Shown here: in pieces, positions 15,634 to 24,308 of the stretch
Layout: every line of letters starts with the position of its first letter
Numbering within the stretch: the stretch's first letter is position 1
Origin: JACKHA01 sp041401985
Lineage (GTDB): Bacteria; Planctomycetota; Phycisphaerae; Phycisphaerales; UBA1924
Assembly: GCA_041401985.1 (NCBI GenBank)
Contig: JAWKTE010000001.1
Span: 186,001 to 250,000, forward strand
Direction: 5' to 3'
DNA: 64,000 nt
Notes under the pieces: generated by a model
The model's input: the letters and a program-made list of their open reading frames with translations, nothing else
What the model was told of the DNA's origin: nothing
Databases searched by the model: none
Program-made: the position numbers and the translations under genes

Positions 15634-16653
15634 ATGCGGATCGGGATCACCTATGACCTTCGCGAGGAGTACCTCGCCCTGGGCTGGAGCGAGCAGGCCG
15701 TCGCCGAGTTCGACCGGGCCGACACCATCGACGCCATCGAGCACGCCCTGGCGTCGCTGGGGCACGAGGCCGACCGCGTCGGCGGGGGGTCGGCCCTGAT
15801 GGAACGGCTGGCCCGCGGCGATCGCTGGGACCTGGTGCTCAACATCGCCGAGGGCCGGCGCGGCACGGGGCGCGAGGCCCTGATCCCGGCCCTGCTCGAC
15901 CACCACGACATCCCCTACACCTTCGGCGACCCCCTGTGCTGCGCCGTCACGCTCGACAAGCCGACGTGCAAGCGGGTGCTGGCCAGCCACGGCGTGCCGA
16001 CTCCGGCGATGGGCGTGGTCGCAACGCTCGACGACGTTGATCGACTCGGGCTGGCGTTCCCCGTGTTCGCCAAGCCCAGCCGCGAGGGTTCGAGCAAGGG
16101 CGTGAACGCCGCCAGCGTGTGCCGCGACGCCGCCCAACTCCGCGCCGTCTGCGCCAGCCTGCTTACCGAGTTCAACCAGCCGGTGCTCGTCGAGACTTTC
16201 CTGCCCGGCGAGGAGGTCACCGTGGGCCTGGTCGGCACGGGCGACGCGGCCCGCGTCGTCGGCGTCCTGGGCGTCGGCCTGACTGGCGGTTCGGAGGTCT
16301 ACGGCTACGACGACAAGGAGCACTGCGAGGAGGTCGTCGAGTACCGCCTGGAAACATCGGCGTTTGCACGGCGGGCTTCCGATCTGGCGCTGGCGGCGTA
16401 TCGGGCCGTCGGCTGCCGCGACGCGGGGCGAGTGGACGTGCGGGCCGACGCCAGCGGGCAGCCTCAGGTCATCGAGGTCAACGCCCTGGCCGGGCTCCAC
16501 CCGAGCCACTCGGACCTGCCGATCATGGCCGGGCTCGCGGGCTGGCCGTACGCGGAACTGATCGAACAGATCGTCGCGAGCGCGGCCACGCGGGTCGGTG
16601 GGAACGGTTCCTGCTCACCCGAAGCCAACGAGCCGGAGCGGGTGACGCGGTGA
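15634..16653 (+). CDS. ATP-grasp ligase 1 (D-Ala-D-Ala ligase-like)
   Basis: 339 residues with the D-alanine-D-alanine ligase fold: an N-terminal pre-ATP-grasp part, a central LDKPTCKRVLASHGVPTP and KPSREGSSKGV nucleotide-binding segment, and a C-terminal catalytic segment ending VIEVNALAGLHPSHSDLP, with the Glu and Asn that hold magnesium. Such enzymes join an amino or imino group to a carboxylate with ATP. True peptidoglycan Ddl enzymes usually sit in the mur/fts cluster, so a different substrate is likely here. The next gene is a second ATP-grasp overlapping by four bases, so the pair probably acts in sequence or as a heteromer. Confidence 0.82.
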   Translation: MRIGITYDLREEYLALGWSEQAVAEFDRADTIDAIEHALASLGHEADRVGGGSALMERLARGDRWDLVLNIAEGRRGTGREALIPALLDHHDIPYTFGDPLCCAVTLDKPTCKRVLASHGVPTPAMGVVATLDDVDRLGLAFPVFAKPSREGSSKGVNAASVCRDAAQLRAVCASLLTEFNQPVLVETFLPGEEVTVGLVGTGDAARVVGVLGVGLTGGSEVYGYDDKEHCEEVVEYRLETSAFARRASDLALAAYRAVGCRDAGRVDVRADASGQPQVIEVNALAGLHPSHSDLPIMAGLAGWPYAELIEQIVASAATRVGGNGSCSPEANEPERVTR

Positions 16654-17621
16654 ACGTTCTGATCCTGCACGATCGGATCGAGGATGGCGCTTCGCCTGAC
16701 GCCGCCGACGCCCTGACCCAGGCCGAGGTGTTCGAGCGATGCCTCACCCCAAACGGGCATCGGTGCACGCGGCTGGGCGTGGACCTGGACCTCCGCCCCG
16801 TGGCCGCTCGCGTCCAAGAGGCCGATGTGGTCGTGAATCTGGTCGAGTCGCTGAACGGACGCGGCTCGCTCATCCACCTGGTGCCCGCGCTGGTCGAGTC
16901 CATCGGCACGCCCATGACCGGCTGCCCGGCCCACGCCATCGCCACGACGTCGAGCAAACTGGCGGCCAAGCGTGTTCTGGCCACCGAAGGCATCCCGACA
17001 CCGCCCTGGGTCGGACCTTGTCAGCCCGGCCCCACCGACGGGCGCTGGATAATCAAGTCGGTCTGGGAGCACGCATCGATCGGCCTCGGGCCCGATTCGA
17101 TCGTCGACGCCGGTGGAATCGACGTTGCCCGGCAGATCGCGGCCCGCGCGCCCCAACTCGGGGGCCACGCCTTCGCCGAGCGGTTCATCGAGGGTCGCGA
17201 GTTCAACCTTGCCCTGCTCGAAACCGCCGATGGCGTCCGCCTGCTCCCGCCGGCCGAGATCCTGTTTCTCGACTTCCCGCCGGACCGCCCGCGGATCGTG
17301 GACTACGCGGCCAAGTGGGACGAGGCCAGCCACGAGTACCACCACACGCCGCGGCGGTACGACTTCGGGGCGGACGACGCATCGCTCCTGGGCGACCTGG
17401 AGTCCCTCGCCCGTCGCTGCTGGAGCGCGTTCGGGCTGGGCGGATACGCCCGAGTCGACTTCCGCGTAGATGCCGACGGCCGGCCGTGGGTGCTCGAGGT
17501 CAACACCAATCCGTGCCTGTCGCCCGATGCCGGCTTCATGGCGGCGGCGACGCAGGCCGGCCTGCGCGAGAATGATGTGATCGGGCACATCATCGACGCG
17601 GCTCGCCGCGCGAGCGACTAG
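16650..17621 (+). CDS. ATP-grasp ligase 2 (D-Ala-D-Ala ligase-like)
   Basis: 323 residues from a GTG at 16650 that overlaps the stop of the preceding ligase (GTGA), which makes co-translation likely and decides the start. The ATP-grasp core has AAKRVLATEGIPTP, IIKSVWEHASIG, FAERFIEGREFN and the magnesium-site segment WVLEVNTNPCLSPD. It is a distant paralogue of ligase 1 in the KRVLA..G.PTP region. The substrate cannot be read from sequence; location beside an aminomutase and acetyltransferases suggests ligation of an unusual amino acid. Confidence 0.8.
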   Translation: MNVLILHDRIEDGASPDAADALTQAEVFERCLTPNGHRCTRLGVDLDLRPVAARVQEADVVVNLVESLNGRGSLIHLVPALVESIGTPMTGCPAHAIATTSSKLAAKRVLATEGIPTPPWVGPCQPGPTDGRWIIKSVWEHASIGLGPDSIVDAGGIDVARQIAARAPQLGGHAFAERFIEGREFNLALLETADGVRLLPPAEILFLDFPPDRPRIVDYAAKWDEASHEYHHTPRRYDFGADDASLLGDLESLARRCWSAFGLGGYARVDFRVDADGRPWVLEVNTNPCLSPDAGFMAAATQAGLRENDVIGHIIDAARRASD

Positions 17622-17639
17622 CCGCGAGCGCCGCGTGCC

Positions 17640-17690
17640 GCCCGCGCTCCCTGTTCCGCGCTCCACGCACCGCGCTCCACATCGCCGACC
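17640..17690. repeat. Word-like intergenic repeat, unit near CGCGCTCCACG (family D)
   Basis: Between ligase 2 and the fusion gene the sequence repeats the word GCGCTCC with short variable linkers (GCGCTCCCTGTTCC, GCGCTCCACGCACC, GCGCTCCACATCG). It is not a clear palindrome. It resembles in style the other short-word repeats of this window. Confidence 0.5.
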
Positions 17691-17705
17691 CTCCAAGGAC
17701 CATCC

Positions 17706-19523
17706 GTGTTCCGAATCCGCCAGATCACGCCCGACGCCATCCCCGCCAACCGGCGCCTCGTCGAGGAGGCCAAGGCCGTGCTGCGCGAGCGCCTCCCCGG
17801 CCTGCCCGAGAAGGAGTTCGAGTCCTTCGAGGACCGCCTTCGCGACCCGCTCTCGCACCGCCTGCACGCGATGCTGTTCGTCGCCGACAACATGCGGGGC
17901 CAGATGCTCGGCTTCGCCTACATCTCGCACGTGCCCGACTGCGGGTTCTGCCTGCTGGACTACATCGCGACGCCCGCCCGCACCGGCGGGGGAATCGGCG
18001 GGGCACTCTACGAGCGCGTCCGAGAGGCGTGCCGCGGCCTCGGGGTCGCCGGGCTGCTCTACGAGTGCCTGCCCGACGATCCCGCCGACTGCAGCGAGCC
18101 CGCGCTGGCCAAGCAGAACGCCGCGCGGCTCAGGTTCTATGAACGATTCGGCGCTCGCCCCATCATCAACACCGACTACGAACGCCCGGTCGAACCCGGC
18201 CAACTCGACATGCCGCACCTGGTGTTCGACGACTTGGGCTCGGCACGCCCGCTCTCGCGCGACCAGGCCCGCGTGATCGTCCGCGCAATCCTGGAGCGCA
18301 AGTACGGCGACATGTGCGACCGCGAGTACATTGAGGCCGTGCTCGGATCGATCGCGGACGATCCGATCCGCCTGCGCGAGCCGCGGTACGTCGGCAAGCC
18401 GAGCGGCCAGCCCTCGACGCCGAAAGCCGGCGCGTCCGATCCGCCGACCGCGAAAACCGCGACAGAAGACGTGAAGGCTACATCGAAGGCATCGCCCCCG
18501 CCGCCCACCACCGGCGAGCGCCTCATCGCCCTGGTTGTCAACGACCAGCACGACATCCACCACGTTCGCGAGCGCGGCTACGTCGAGGCCCCGGCCCGCG
18601 TCGCCGCGATCCTCAAGGGCATCGAGCCGACCGGCCTGTTCGTGCCCGTCAAGCCGCGCCACCACCCCGAGTCGCACATCCGGGCCGTGCACGACGGCGC
18701 GCTCGTGGACTACCTGAAGAAGGCCTGCGCCGAGGTGCCCGAGGGTCGCTCCGTCTATCCCTATGTGTTCCCGATCCGCAACCAGACCCGCCCTCCCAAG
18801 GACCGGGCGTACGCCGCGGGCTACTACTGCATCGACACGTTCACGCCCATCAACGCCAACGCGTGGAAAGCCGCGGTCCGGGCGGTGGACTGCACCCTGA
18901 CCGCCGCCGACGCGATCCTCGACGGCCAGCGCCTCGCCTACGCCCTGGTCCGCCCGCCGGGCCATCACGCCGAGCACCGCGCCTTCGGCGGGTTCTGCTA
19001 CTTCTGCAACGCCGCCGTCGCCGCGAACCATCTGGCACGGCACGGCTCCGTCGCGATCCTCGACATCGACTACCACCACGGCAACGGGCAGCAGGACATC
19101 TTCTACCGCCGGAGCGACGTGCTGACGGTCTCCATCCACGGGCACCCCAGTTTCGCGTACCCCTTCTTCACCGGCTTCGACGAGGAGATCGGCGAGGGCG
19201 AGGGGCACGGGTTCAATGCGAACCTCACGCTGCCCGAGCACATCGACGCCGCGACGTATCTCAAGACGATCGACGCCGCGCTCGATCGCATCCGCGCCCA
19301 CGCCCCGGCCTTCCTGGTCGTGTGCCTCGGATTCGACACCGGCAAGGGCGACCCCACCGGCACCTGGCCGCTCGCGCCGGCCGACTTCAAGAGCGTCGCC
19401 GGCCGCCTGGCCTCGCTCAACCTCCCGACGCTCGTCGTGCAGGAGGGCGGCTACCGCACCACAACGCTCGGCGCGAACGCCAAGGCGTTCTTCACCGGTC
19501 TGGCCGGTGGAGGAGCGCCATGA
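17706..19523 (+). CDS. Fusion of GNAT acetyltransferase and HDAC-family deacetylase
   Basis: The 605-residue protein starts at GTG 17706 with AAGGA six bases upstream. Residues 1 to about 175 form a GNAT domain (LDYIATPARTGGGIGGALY is the acetyl-CoA motif; RLRFYERFGARP follows). A linker rich in Pro/Lys/Thr (about 230-275) joins it to a complete histone-deacetylase-type domain with RPPGHHAEH at about 418, zinc ligands in LDIDYHHGNGQQD and GFDTGKGDPTG, and the catalytic Tyr in QEGGYR. Bacterial members of the class cleave acetyl-lysine-like or acetylpolyamine amides. Opposing acetyl transfer and removal in one chain is unusual. It is followed by another GNAT with ATGA overlap. Confidence 0.85.
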   Translation: MFRIRQITPDAIPANRRLVEEAKAVLRERLPGLPEKEFESFEDRLRDPLSHRLHAMLFVADNMRGQMLGFAYISHVPDCGFCLLDYIATPARTGGGIGGALYERVREACRGLGVAGLLYECLPDDPADCSEPALAKQNAARLRFYERFGARPIINTDYERPVEPGQLDMPHLVFDDLGSARPLSRDQARVIVRAILERKYGDMCDREYIEAVLGSIADDPIRLREPRYVGKPSGQPSTPKAGASDPPTAKTATEDVKATSKASPPPPTTGERLIALVVNDQHDIHHVRERGYVEAPARVAAILKGIEPTGLFVPVKPRHHPESHIRAVHDGALVDYLKKACAEVPEGRSVYPYVFPIRNQTRPPKDRAYAAGYYCIDTFTPINANAWKAAVRAVDCTLTAADAILDGQRLAYALVRPPGHHAEHRAFGGFCYFCNAAVAANHLARHGSVAILDIDYHHGNGQQDIFYRRSDVLTVSIHGHPSFAYPFFTGFDEEIGEGEGHGFNANLTLPEHIDAATYLKTIDAALDRIRAHAPAFLVVCLGFDTGKGDPTGTWPLAPADFKSVAGRLASLNLPTLVVQEGGYRTTTLGANAKAFFTGLAGGGAP

Positions 19524-20101
19524 CCCGAACGGACGCGACGAACAGCGCCGCGTTGGCCGCGGCTGGGATCACGCTGCGACAACAACCTCGCGCCGACGAC
19601 GAGGCCGCGATCCGGCGCATGGCCGACGCGACCGACTTCTTCCGCCCCGACGAGGTGGACGTCGCCTGCGAACTCGTGCGCGAGCGCCTCGAGCGCGGTC
19701 CGGAATCCGGCTATGAGTTTGTCCTGGCCGACGAGACCGCTTCGCTGTCCGTTGGCGCGCCGCCGCGCCTCCTGGCCTACGCCTGCTTCGGCCCCATCGC
19801 CTGCACCGTCGGCTCGTACGACCTGTACTGGATCATCGTGGACCCCGCCCACCAGGGGCGAGGCCTCGGTCGCCTGCTGATCGACGCCGTCGAACGCCGC
19901 GTGCAAGCCGCCGCCGGACGCAAGGTCTACATCGAGACCTCCTCGCTCCCCCGCTACGCCCCGACCCAGCGCTTCTACGACCGCTGCGGCTACACCCTCG
20001 AGGCCCGCCTGCCGGACTTCTACCAGCCCGGCGACGACAAACTCGTGTACGCCAAGGTGGTCGCCTCGGCGTCGACGCGGGCGCAGACCCCGTCCGAATG
20101 A
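19520..20101 (+). CDS. GNAT family N-acetyltransferase
   Basis: 193 residues; the ATG at 19520 overlaps the stop of the fusion gene. The acetyl-CoA motif is WIIVDPAHQGRGLGRLLID and the C-terminal part has RYAPTQRFYDRCGY, then a segment DFYQPGDDKLVYAK often seen in GNATs encoded next to ATP-grasp or amino-acid genes. It is shorter than characterised AblB beta-lysine acetyltransferases, so that identity cannot be claimed, although acetylation of beta-lysine or its conjugate would fit the cluster. Confidence 0.8.
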   Translation: MTRTDATNSAALAAAGITLRQQPRADDEAAIRRMADATDFFRPDEVDVACELVRERLERGPESGYEFVLADETASLSVGAPPRLLAYACFGPIACTVGSYDLYWIIVDPAHQGRGLGRLLIDAVERRVQAAAGRKVYIETSSLPRYAPTQRFYDRCGYTLEARLPDFYQPGDDKLVYAKVVASASTRAQTPSE

Positions 20102-20253
20102 CGGGTTGTGCCGCTCCCAACAAGCGTGAAGGCGATGTCATCGCCGGCTCAGGGCGGGCTCATGCACGCCGGGTATCAATCACCAGGCGATGCGAATTGG
20201 ACGGCGGATCGCCGCTCACTACTCAAACACCAGCGATCGGGGAGGCAACGCCC

Positions 20254-20412
20254 ATGGACCTGCTCAAGATCATCTTCGCCATCATCCTGCCGCCGGTCGG
20301 CGTGTTCCTGGAGATCGGGCCGCGCGGCCACTTCTGGCTGAACATCCTGCTCACGCTGCTGGGGTACATCCCGGGGCTCGTGCACGCGGTGTGGATCATC
20401 GCCCGCAAGTAG
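20254..20412 (+). CDS. Pmp3/YqaE family small membrane peptide
   Basis: The 52-residue peptide has GGGGAGG about eight bases before the ATG at 20254. It has two membrane helices (IIFAIILPPVGVFLEIG and FWLNILLTLLGYIPGLVHAVWII) joined by a short loop, the complete Pmp3/YqaE profile. Members in yeast, plants and bacteria respond to salt, osmotic or membrane-potential stress. It follows the acetylation cluster on the same strand after 152 bases; an osmotic-stress link between the two is suggestive only. Confidence 0.85.
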   Translation: MDLLKIIFAIILPPVGVFLEIGPRGHFWLNILLTLLGYIPGLVHAVWIIARK

Positions 20413-20516
20413 CACCGACAAAGTGGACGTCGGAAGCGTGGTGTTGACGCGGCCTCGGCTGACCACAGGCGCGTTGGAGGCGCTTCGTTGCTCGGCTGTT
20501 CGAGCGCCCCTCGAGG

Positions 20517-21620
20517 TCACACCGGGTCCGATTCGGAGCCGCGGCCCAGCCGAGCGAGCACGCCGACGGCCGTCTCCCGGAGCAGCGCGGGCTCGTCCGG
20601 GTCGCTCGCGATCGCCTGGACCCGCCCCAGCAGCGCCCCGTCCCTCCGGCGCGCCAGTTGGTTCCCGACCACGATGAGCGCGTTGCGTTTGAGCGTGAGC
20701 AGCGTCGCCCGCTTGATGACGCTCCCGGGCAGCGCCGCCGTGCGATCCTCCGGCGTCCATCCCAGAACGTCGAGCAGGCCGAGCGTCCGCCGCTCGCCCA
20801 CGATCTCCGGGATGCCCGGGCTGGCGCCGCCCGCGTCGCCGCCGCGCGCGGAGTTGTGCGGGCACACCTCCTGGCACACGTCGCAGCCGAACAGCCAGTC
20901 GCCCATCCGGCCCTGCACCTCCGGATCGATCACCTCACGCCGCTCGATCGTCAGGTACGAGATGCACCGCGACGCGTCAACGCCGTAGGGCGTGATGCAC
21001 GCCGTCGGGCACGCGTCGATGCAGCGTGTGCAGGTCCCGCAGTGGTCCGCCGTGGCCCGCTGCTCCGCCGGCGCCTCGAGCGGCAGCGTCGTGGCGAACC
21101 CGCCCAGCACCAGCCATGACCCGAGCCGCGGCTCGATCACCAGCGTGTGCTTCCCGATCCACCCGATCCCCGCGCGGGCCGCCAGTTCGCGCTCGGGCAT
21201 CGGCTCGATGTCGGTGAACGCGCGGCACTCGTGCCCCGGGTACGCCGCCCGCAACTCGTCGCAGATCGCGTGCAGGCGCTTCTTGAACGCGCGGTGGTAG
21301 TCGCTCCCGCGCGCGTAGCGCGCGATCCGCCCGTGTCCTTCGGGCGTGGCTGCATCCGCGTCGCCCCGGGCCGCGTATCGAGCCGCGACCATCACGATCG
21401 CGCGCGACCCGCGGAGCAGCCGCCCGGGGTCCGTGCGGACGTGCAGGTGTTCGGCGAGCCAGGCCATCGAGCCCTGCTTGCCCGCCGCCAGCCACTCGTG
21501 GAGTTCCCGCTGATGGACGCTCGGCTCGGGCGTGGCGACGCCGCTGCGCTCGAACCCCGCCGCCGCGCAGCGGTCGAGCACGGCCCGAGTCAGGTCCGTT
21601 GGGCTCGGGAGGGCGCCCAT
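20517..21620 (-). CDS. queG: Epoxyqueuosine reductase QueG
   Basis: The last enzyme of queuosine tRNA modification, reducing epoxyqueuosine to queuosine with cobalamin and two 4Fe-4S clusters. The 367-residue protein shows GWIGKHTLVI (cobalamin-domain region), two ferredoxin-type groups, CGTCTRCIDACP and CDVCQEVCPHN, and a C-terminal HEAT-like segment (VIKRATLLTLKRNALIVVGN), matching family length and order. It lies 30 bases after the TIM-barrel gene and is probably in the same transcript. Confidence 0.93.
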   Translation of the reverse strand: MGALPSPTDLTRAVLDRCAAAGFERSGVATPEPSVHQRELHEWLAAGKQGSMAWLAEHLHVRTDPGRLLRGSRAIVMVAARYAARGDADAATPEGHGRIARYARGSDYHRAFKKRLHAICDELRAAYPGHECRAFTDIEPMPERELAARAGIGWIGKHTLVIEPRLGSWLVLGGFATTLPLEAPAEQRATADHCGTCTRCIDACPTACITPYGVDASRCISYLTIERREVIDPEVQGRMGDWLFGCDVCQEVCPHNSARGGDAGGASPGIPEIVGERRTLGLLDVLGWTPEDRTAALPGSVIKRATLLTLKRNALIVVGNQLARRRDGALLGRVQAIASDPDEPALLRETAVGVLARLGRGSESDPV

Positions 21621-21650
21621 CGCGTCAGGCCCCTGGCGCGTGCCGACCCT

Positions 21651-22565
21651 TCACACCCCCACCGCCACGCCGGAGGTTGCCGCGTGCCCCGATCCGTGCC
21701 CCGACCCACTCGCCGATCGATGCGCCGACCGCGACATCCACGAATAGATCGTCTCGATCGCGTGACGCAGCGCGTCCTCGGCCGTCGGGATCGAGGCCCG
21801 AGCCCGCTCGTCCTGCCACAGAAGATCGTGCTCCACGACGATCGTGCCGCGGAACCGACGCGCGGCCAGCGCCCGCACCACCTCCTCATTCGGGTCGTCC
21901 GCGTCGGCCAGCAGGCACGGCTTGCCACCCTGGTGCGCCTTGAGGCGCACGACGCCGACGCGGTCGCCCAGGCGATCGAGGGCCGCGACCGGGTCTTCGC
22001 CGGCGTGGCACGCCGTCGCGACCGAGTAGCACGCCCCGAACCAGCCCACGCGGATCTCGTCGAGGAAATCGGCCAGGTCGGCCCCGGCCGCGAACGAGCC
22101 GCCGTTCTCCAGCAGCACCCGCACGCCCGTGTTCCGAGCCGCGTCCACCGCCATGCCGAGGCGCCACAGGATCCGGCGGACCGCGCTCGCGCGGCTCTCG
22201 CGCCCCTGGGCCTCGAACGCGAACACACGAAGTTCCGGGCAGTCCATCGCCCGTCCCAGCGCGATCAGGCGCGTCGCGCGGCGGGCCTCGCGCTCCTGGT
22301 CCGTGATCGCCCGCCCGATGATCGGCGGGAACACGCAGCGGTCGAACTTCAGCGACGTGGCCAGGCACAGCGGCGCGACGCCGTGCTCGGCGAGCAAGCC
22401 CCGCACCTTCATCGGGTCCGACAGCGCCGGGTCGCAGACCAGCGGCCCATCGCCGAACCCGAGCGTCCGCAGTTCGACGCCGTCGTAGGCCAGTTCGCCC
22501 GCCAGTCGGGCCACACGCTCGATGGGCCAGTCGGGGCACGCAAGAGTGGAGAAGGCGATGCGCAT
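21651..22565 (-). CDS. Sugar phosphate isomerase/epimerase family protein (xylose isomerase-like TIM barrel)
   Basis: 304 residues starting at the ATG 22563-22565 (MRIAFSTLACPDWP), a typical opening of the COG1082 family. The barrel pattern continues with GYDGVELR-like sequence (AYDGVELRTLGFG), RVLLENGGSF and VVEHDLLW, which carry acidic residues that would bind a metal. The expected substrate is a sugar or inositol derivative but cannot be specified. The C-terminal 25 residues are Ser/Gly/His-rich and probably disordered. Confidence 0.8.
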   Translation of the reverse strand: MRIAFSTLACPDWPIERVARLAGELAYDGVELRTLGFGDGPLVCDPALSDPMKVRGLLAEHGVAPLCLATSLKFDRCVFPPIIGRAITDQEREARRATRLIALGRAMDCPELRVFAFEAQGRESRASAVRRILWRLGMAVDAARNTGVRVLLENGGSFAAGADLADFLDEIRVGWFGACYSVATACHAGEDPVAALDRLGDRVGVVRLKAHQGGKPCLLADADDPNEEVVRALAARRFRGTIVVEHDLLWQDERARASIPTAEDALRHAIETIYSWMSRSAHRSASGSGHGSGHAATSGVAVGV

Positions 22566-22939
22566 GGGCGGGTCTCGGTCGGTGCGGAGCCTGCATGGTA
22601 CGGACCGAGTGCGGGGCGGACCACGAGGCCCGAGGTCACCTCCGGCCTCGCCCGGTGTGCCCGAGCAGCCGCGGAGAGGGCCGGGCTTCTCGGACGTGGG
22701 CACCCCGATCCGGGGACGCCCCATCCGGCACAGATGTCAGCCTCGCCCGGACCCGGCGCGTTTCCTGCTCGGTCGGGCTTCAGGCGTGCAGCCGACGGGG
22801 CAGAACGCCGACAACGCGGGACGGAGAGCCGGCGACCCCGCCGGAAACGGAGTTGAGGGATCTGTTGGGACACCCCACGAGCACACATCGAACCAGTCTT
22901 GACGGCGTCCGGCGAGCGCATCGCCGGGGCAGGCGTGCC
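22566..22939. other. Non-coding region between the epimerase start and the lipoprotein
   Basis: No supported gene. The region is very GC-rich with several short inverted motifs (for example GAGGTCACCTCCGGCCTC). It should contain the promoter for the leftward epimerase-queG pair and the rightward lipoprotein, but I cannot point to clear boxes. Confidence 0.45.
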
Positions 22940-23146
22940 GTGCTCGCGGCCACGCTCGGGTGTGCCCTGCTGGCCTCGGGCTGCTCCTCCGGCATGAACC
23001 GGCGCGAGGAGTACTACCTCGTCCGCGAACTCACGTTCCAGCCGACGCCGGGCGACGGCTCGACGATCGTCGTCGGGCACGAGCGCGACGTGCTCCGCGC
23101 CATCGCCGACGCGAACGTGACCCGCCCCCGTGGGCTGGACGACTGA
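22940..23146 (+). CDS. Small lipoprotein of unknown function
   Basis: A hydrophobic run ending in a lipobox (LAATLGCALLASGC) is followed by about 50 residues, SSGMNRREEYYLVRELTF and a short alpha/beta tail ending GLDD. No ATG opens the frame near the signal; I use GTG 22940, though a TTG near 22851 would add an Arg-rich n-region that looks good for export. Not a family I recognise. It precedes the xerD-like gene by 91 bases. Confidence 0.6.
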   Translation: MLAATLGCALLASGCSSGMNRREEYYLVRELTFQPTPGDGSTIVVGHERDVLRAIADANVTRPRGLDD

Positions 23147-23237
23147 CGCCCCGCCATGCAGGCGGCGCGGCCCCACCGCCGTCGGCGCGCGACACCGAAT
23201 CCTCGACCCCGCAGACGCCGCCCGCCGATGACCGGGC

Positions 23238-24257
23238 GTGCCCGCTCGCCCTACGCCAGCCCCGAGAACCCGCCGAACGCCCGACACCAGCCCGGGCGAC
23301 GAGCGGCCCATCGCCCCACGCCTGCGCGAAGCCCTCGACGACTTCATGATCTACCTGAAGGTGGAGCGCGGCCTGGCGCCCGCCACGATCCAGGCATACC
23401 AGCGCGACCTGCTCGGCCTGCTCCGTGCCGCGTCCGCGCAAGGCGCCGCCGATCCCCGGGCCATCACCGAGCGGCACCTGGTCGACCACTTCCAATCGCT
23501 CCGCAGCGAACGAAACATGGCCGGCTCGAGCGTGACGCGACACCTGGCCAGCACGCGCGTGCTGTTCAGATGGATGCGATCGGCGGGGCTGATCGACCGG
23601 GACATCTCGCAGGTGCTCGAACGCCCGACCCGGTGGAAGCGGCTCCCCGACGTGCTCTCGCCACGCCAGATGAAGGCGCTGGTCGAGGCGCCCGCGCCGG
23701 GCGAAGCCGACAAGCCAAGCAGCAGCGACGCGCCGCCCATCTGGATCCGCGATCGGGCCGTGCTCGAACTCATGTACGCCAGCGGCCTGCGCGCCAGCGA
23801 GGTCGGCAGCATTGGCCTGTCGGACTATGACGACGTTGCCGGGTCGATCCGTGTCCGCGGCAAGGGCTCCAAAGAACGGGTCGTGCCCGTGGGGCGTCCC
23901 GCCCAGCACTGGATGGTCCGGTATCTGAAGGAGTGCCGCCCACGCCTGGAGGCGCCCGGCGGCTCGCCCCGTCTGGCCGACAAAGGCCGCATCTTCCTCA
24001 CCGCCCGCGGCACGCCGCTCGATCGCCTGGGCGTGTGGCGGATGGTCAAGCGCTGGGCCGCGGTCGCGGGCATCGCCCACGCCCACCCGCACACGCTCCG
24101 CCACTCGTTCGCGACGCACCTGCTCGGGGGCGGGGCCGACCTGCGCGTCGTGCAGGACCTGCTCGGGCACGCCGACATCGCCACGACGCAGATCTACACG
24201 CACGTGGACAAGTCGCGGCTCAAGAGCGTGCACCACTCGTTCCATCCGCGGCCGTAG
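23238..24257 (+). CDS. xerD: Tyrosine recombinase, XerC/XerD type
   Basis: 339 residues with the SAM-like core-binding domain (LREALDDFMIYLKVERG) and a catalytic domain carrying the Arg-Lys-His-Arg-His-Tyr set: ASGLRASE, the beta-hairpin GKGSKERVVPVG, HTLRHSFATHLL, LLGHADIATTQIYTH. Spacing and length are those of XerC/D, which resolve chromosome dimers at dif. No attachment site, excisionase or cargo lies nearby, so a housekeeping role is favoured. Start GTG 23238 is tentative because the first 25 residues are low-complexity. Confidence 0.87.
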   Translation: MPARPTPAPRTRRTPDTSPGDERPIAPRLREALDDFMIYLKVERGLAPATIQAYQRDLLGLLRAASAQGAADPRAITERHLVDHFQSLRSERNMAGSSVTRHLASTRVLFRWMRSAGLIDRDISQVLERPTRWKRLPDVLSPRQMKALVEAPAPGEADKPSSSDAPPIWIRDRAVLELMYASGLRASEVGSIGLSDYDDVAGSIRVRGKGSKERVVPVGRPAQHWMVRYLKECRPRLEAPGGSPRLADKGRIFLTARGTPLDRLGVWRMVKRWAAVAGIAHAHPHTLRHSFATHLLGGGADLRVVQDLLGHADIATTQIYTHVDKSRLKSVHHSFHPRP

Positions 24258-24308
24258 CGATTGGGTCTGAGACGGGCGTGATGGCGTTCCTGCGCCGTTG
24301 GGCCGGGA

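Noticed and set aside
16650..17621. Longer start for the second ATP-grasp at 16119
   Set aside because: It would overlap most of the first ATP-grasp gene; GTG at the stop codon gives a normal protein.
23238..24257. XerD-like gene as integrase of a genomic island
   Set aside because: No attachment repeats, tRNA junction, cargo or base-composition shift nearby; sequence fits housekeeping XerC/D.
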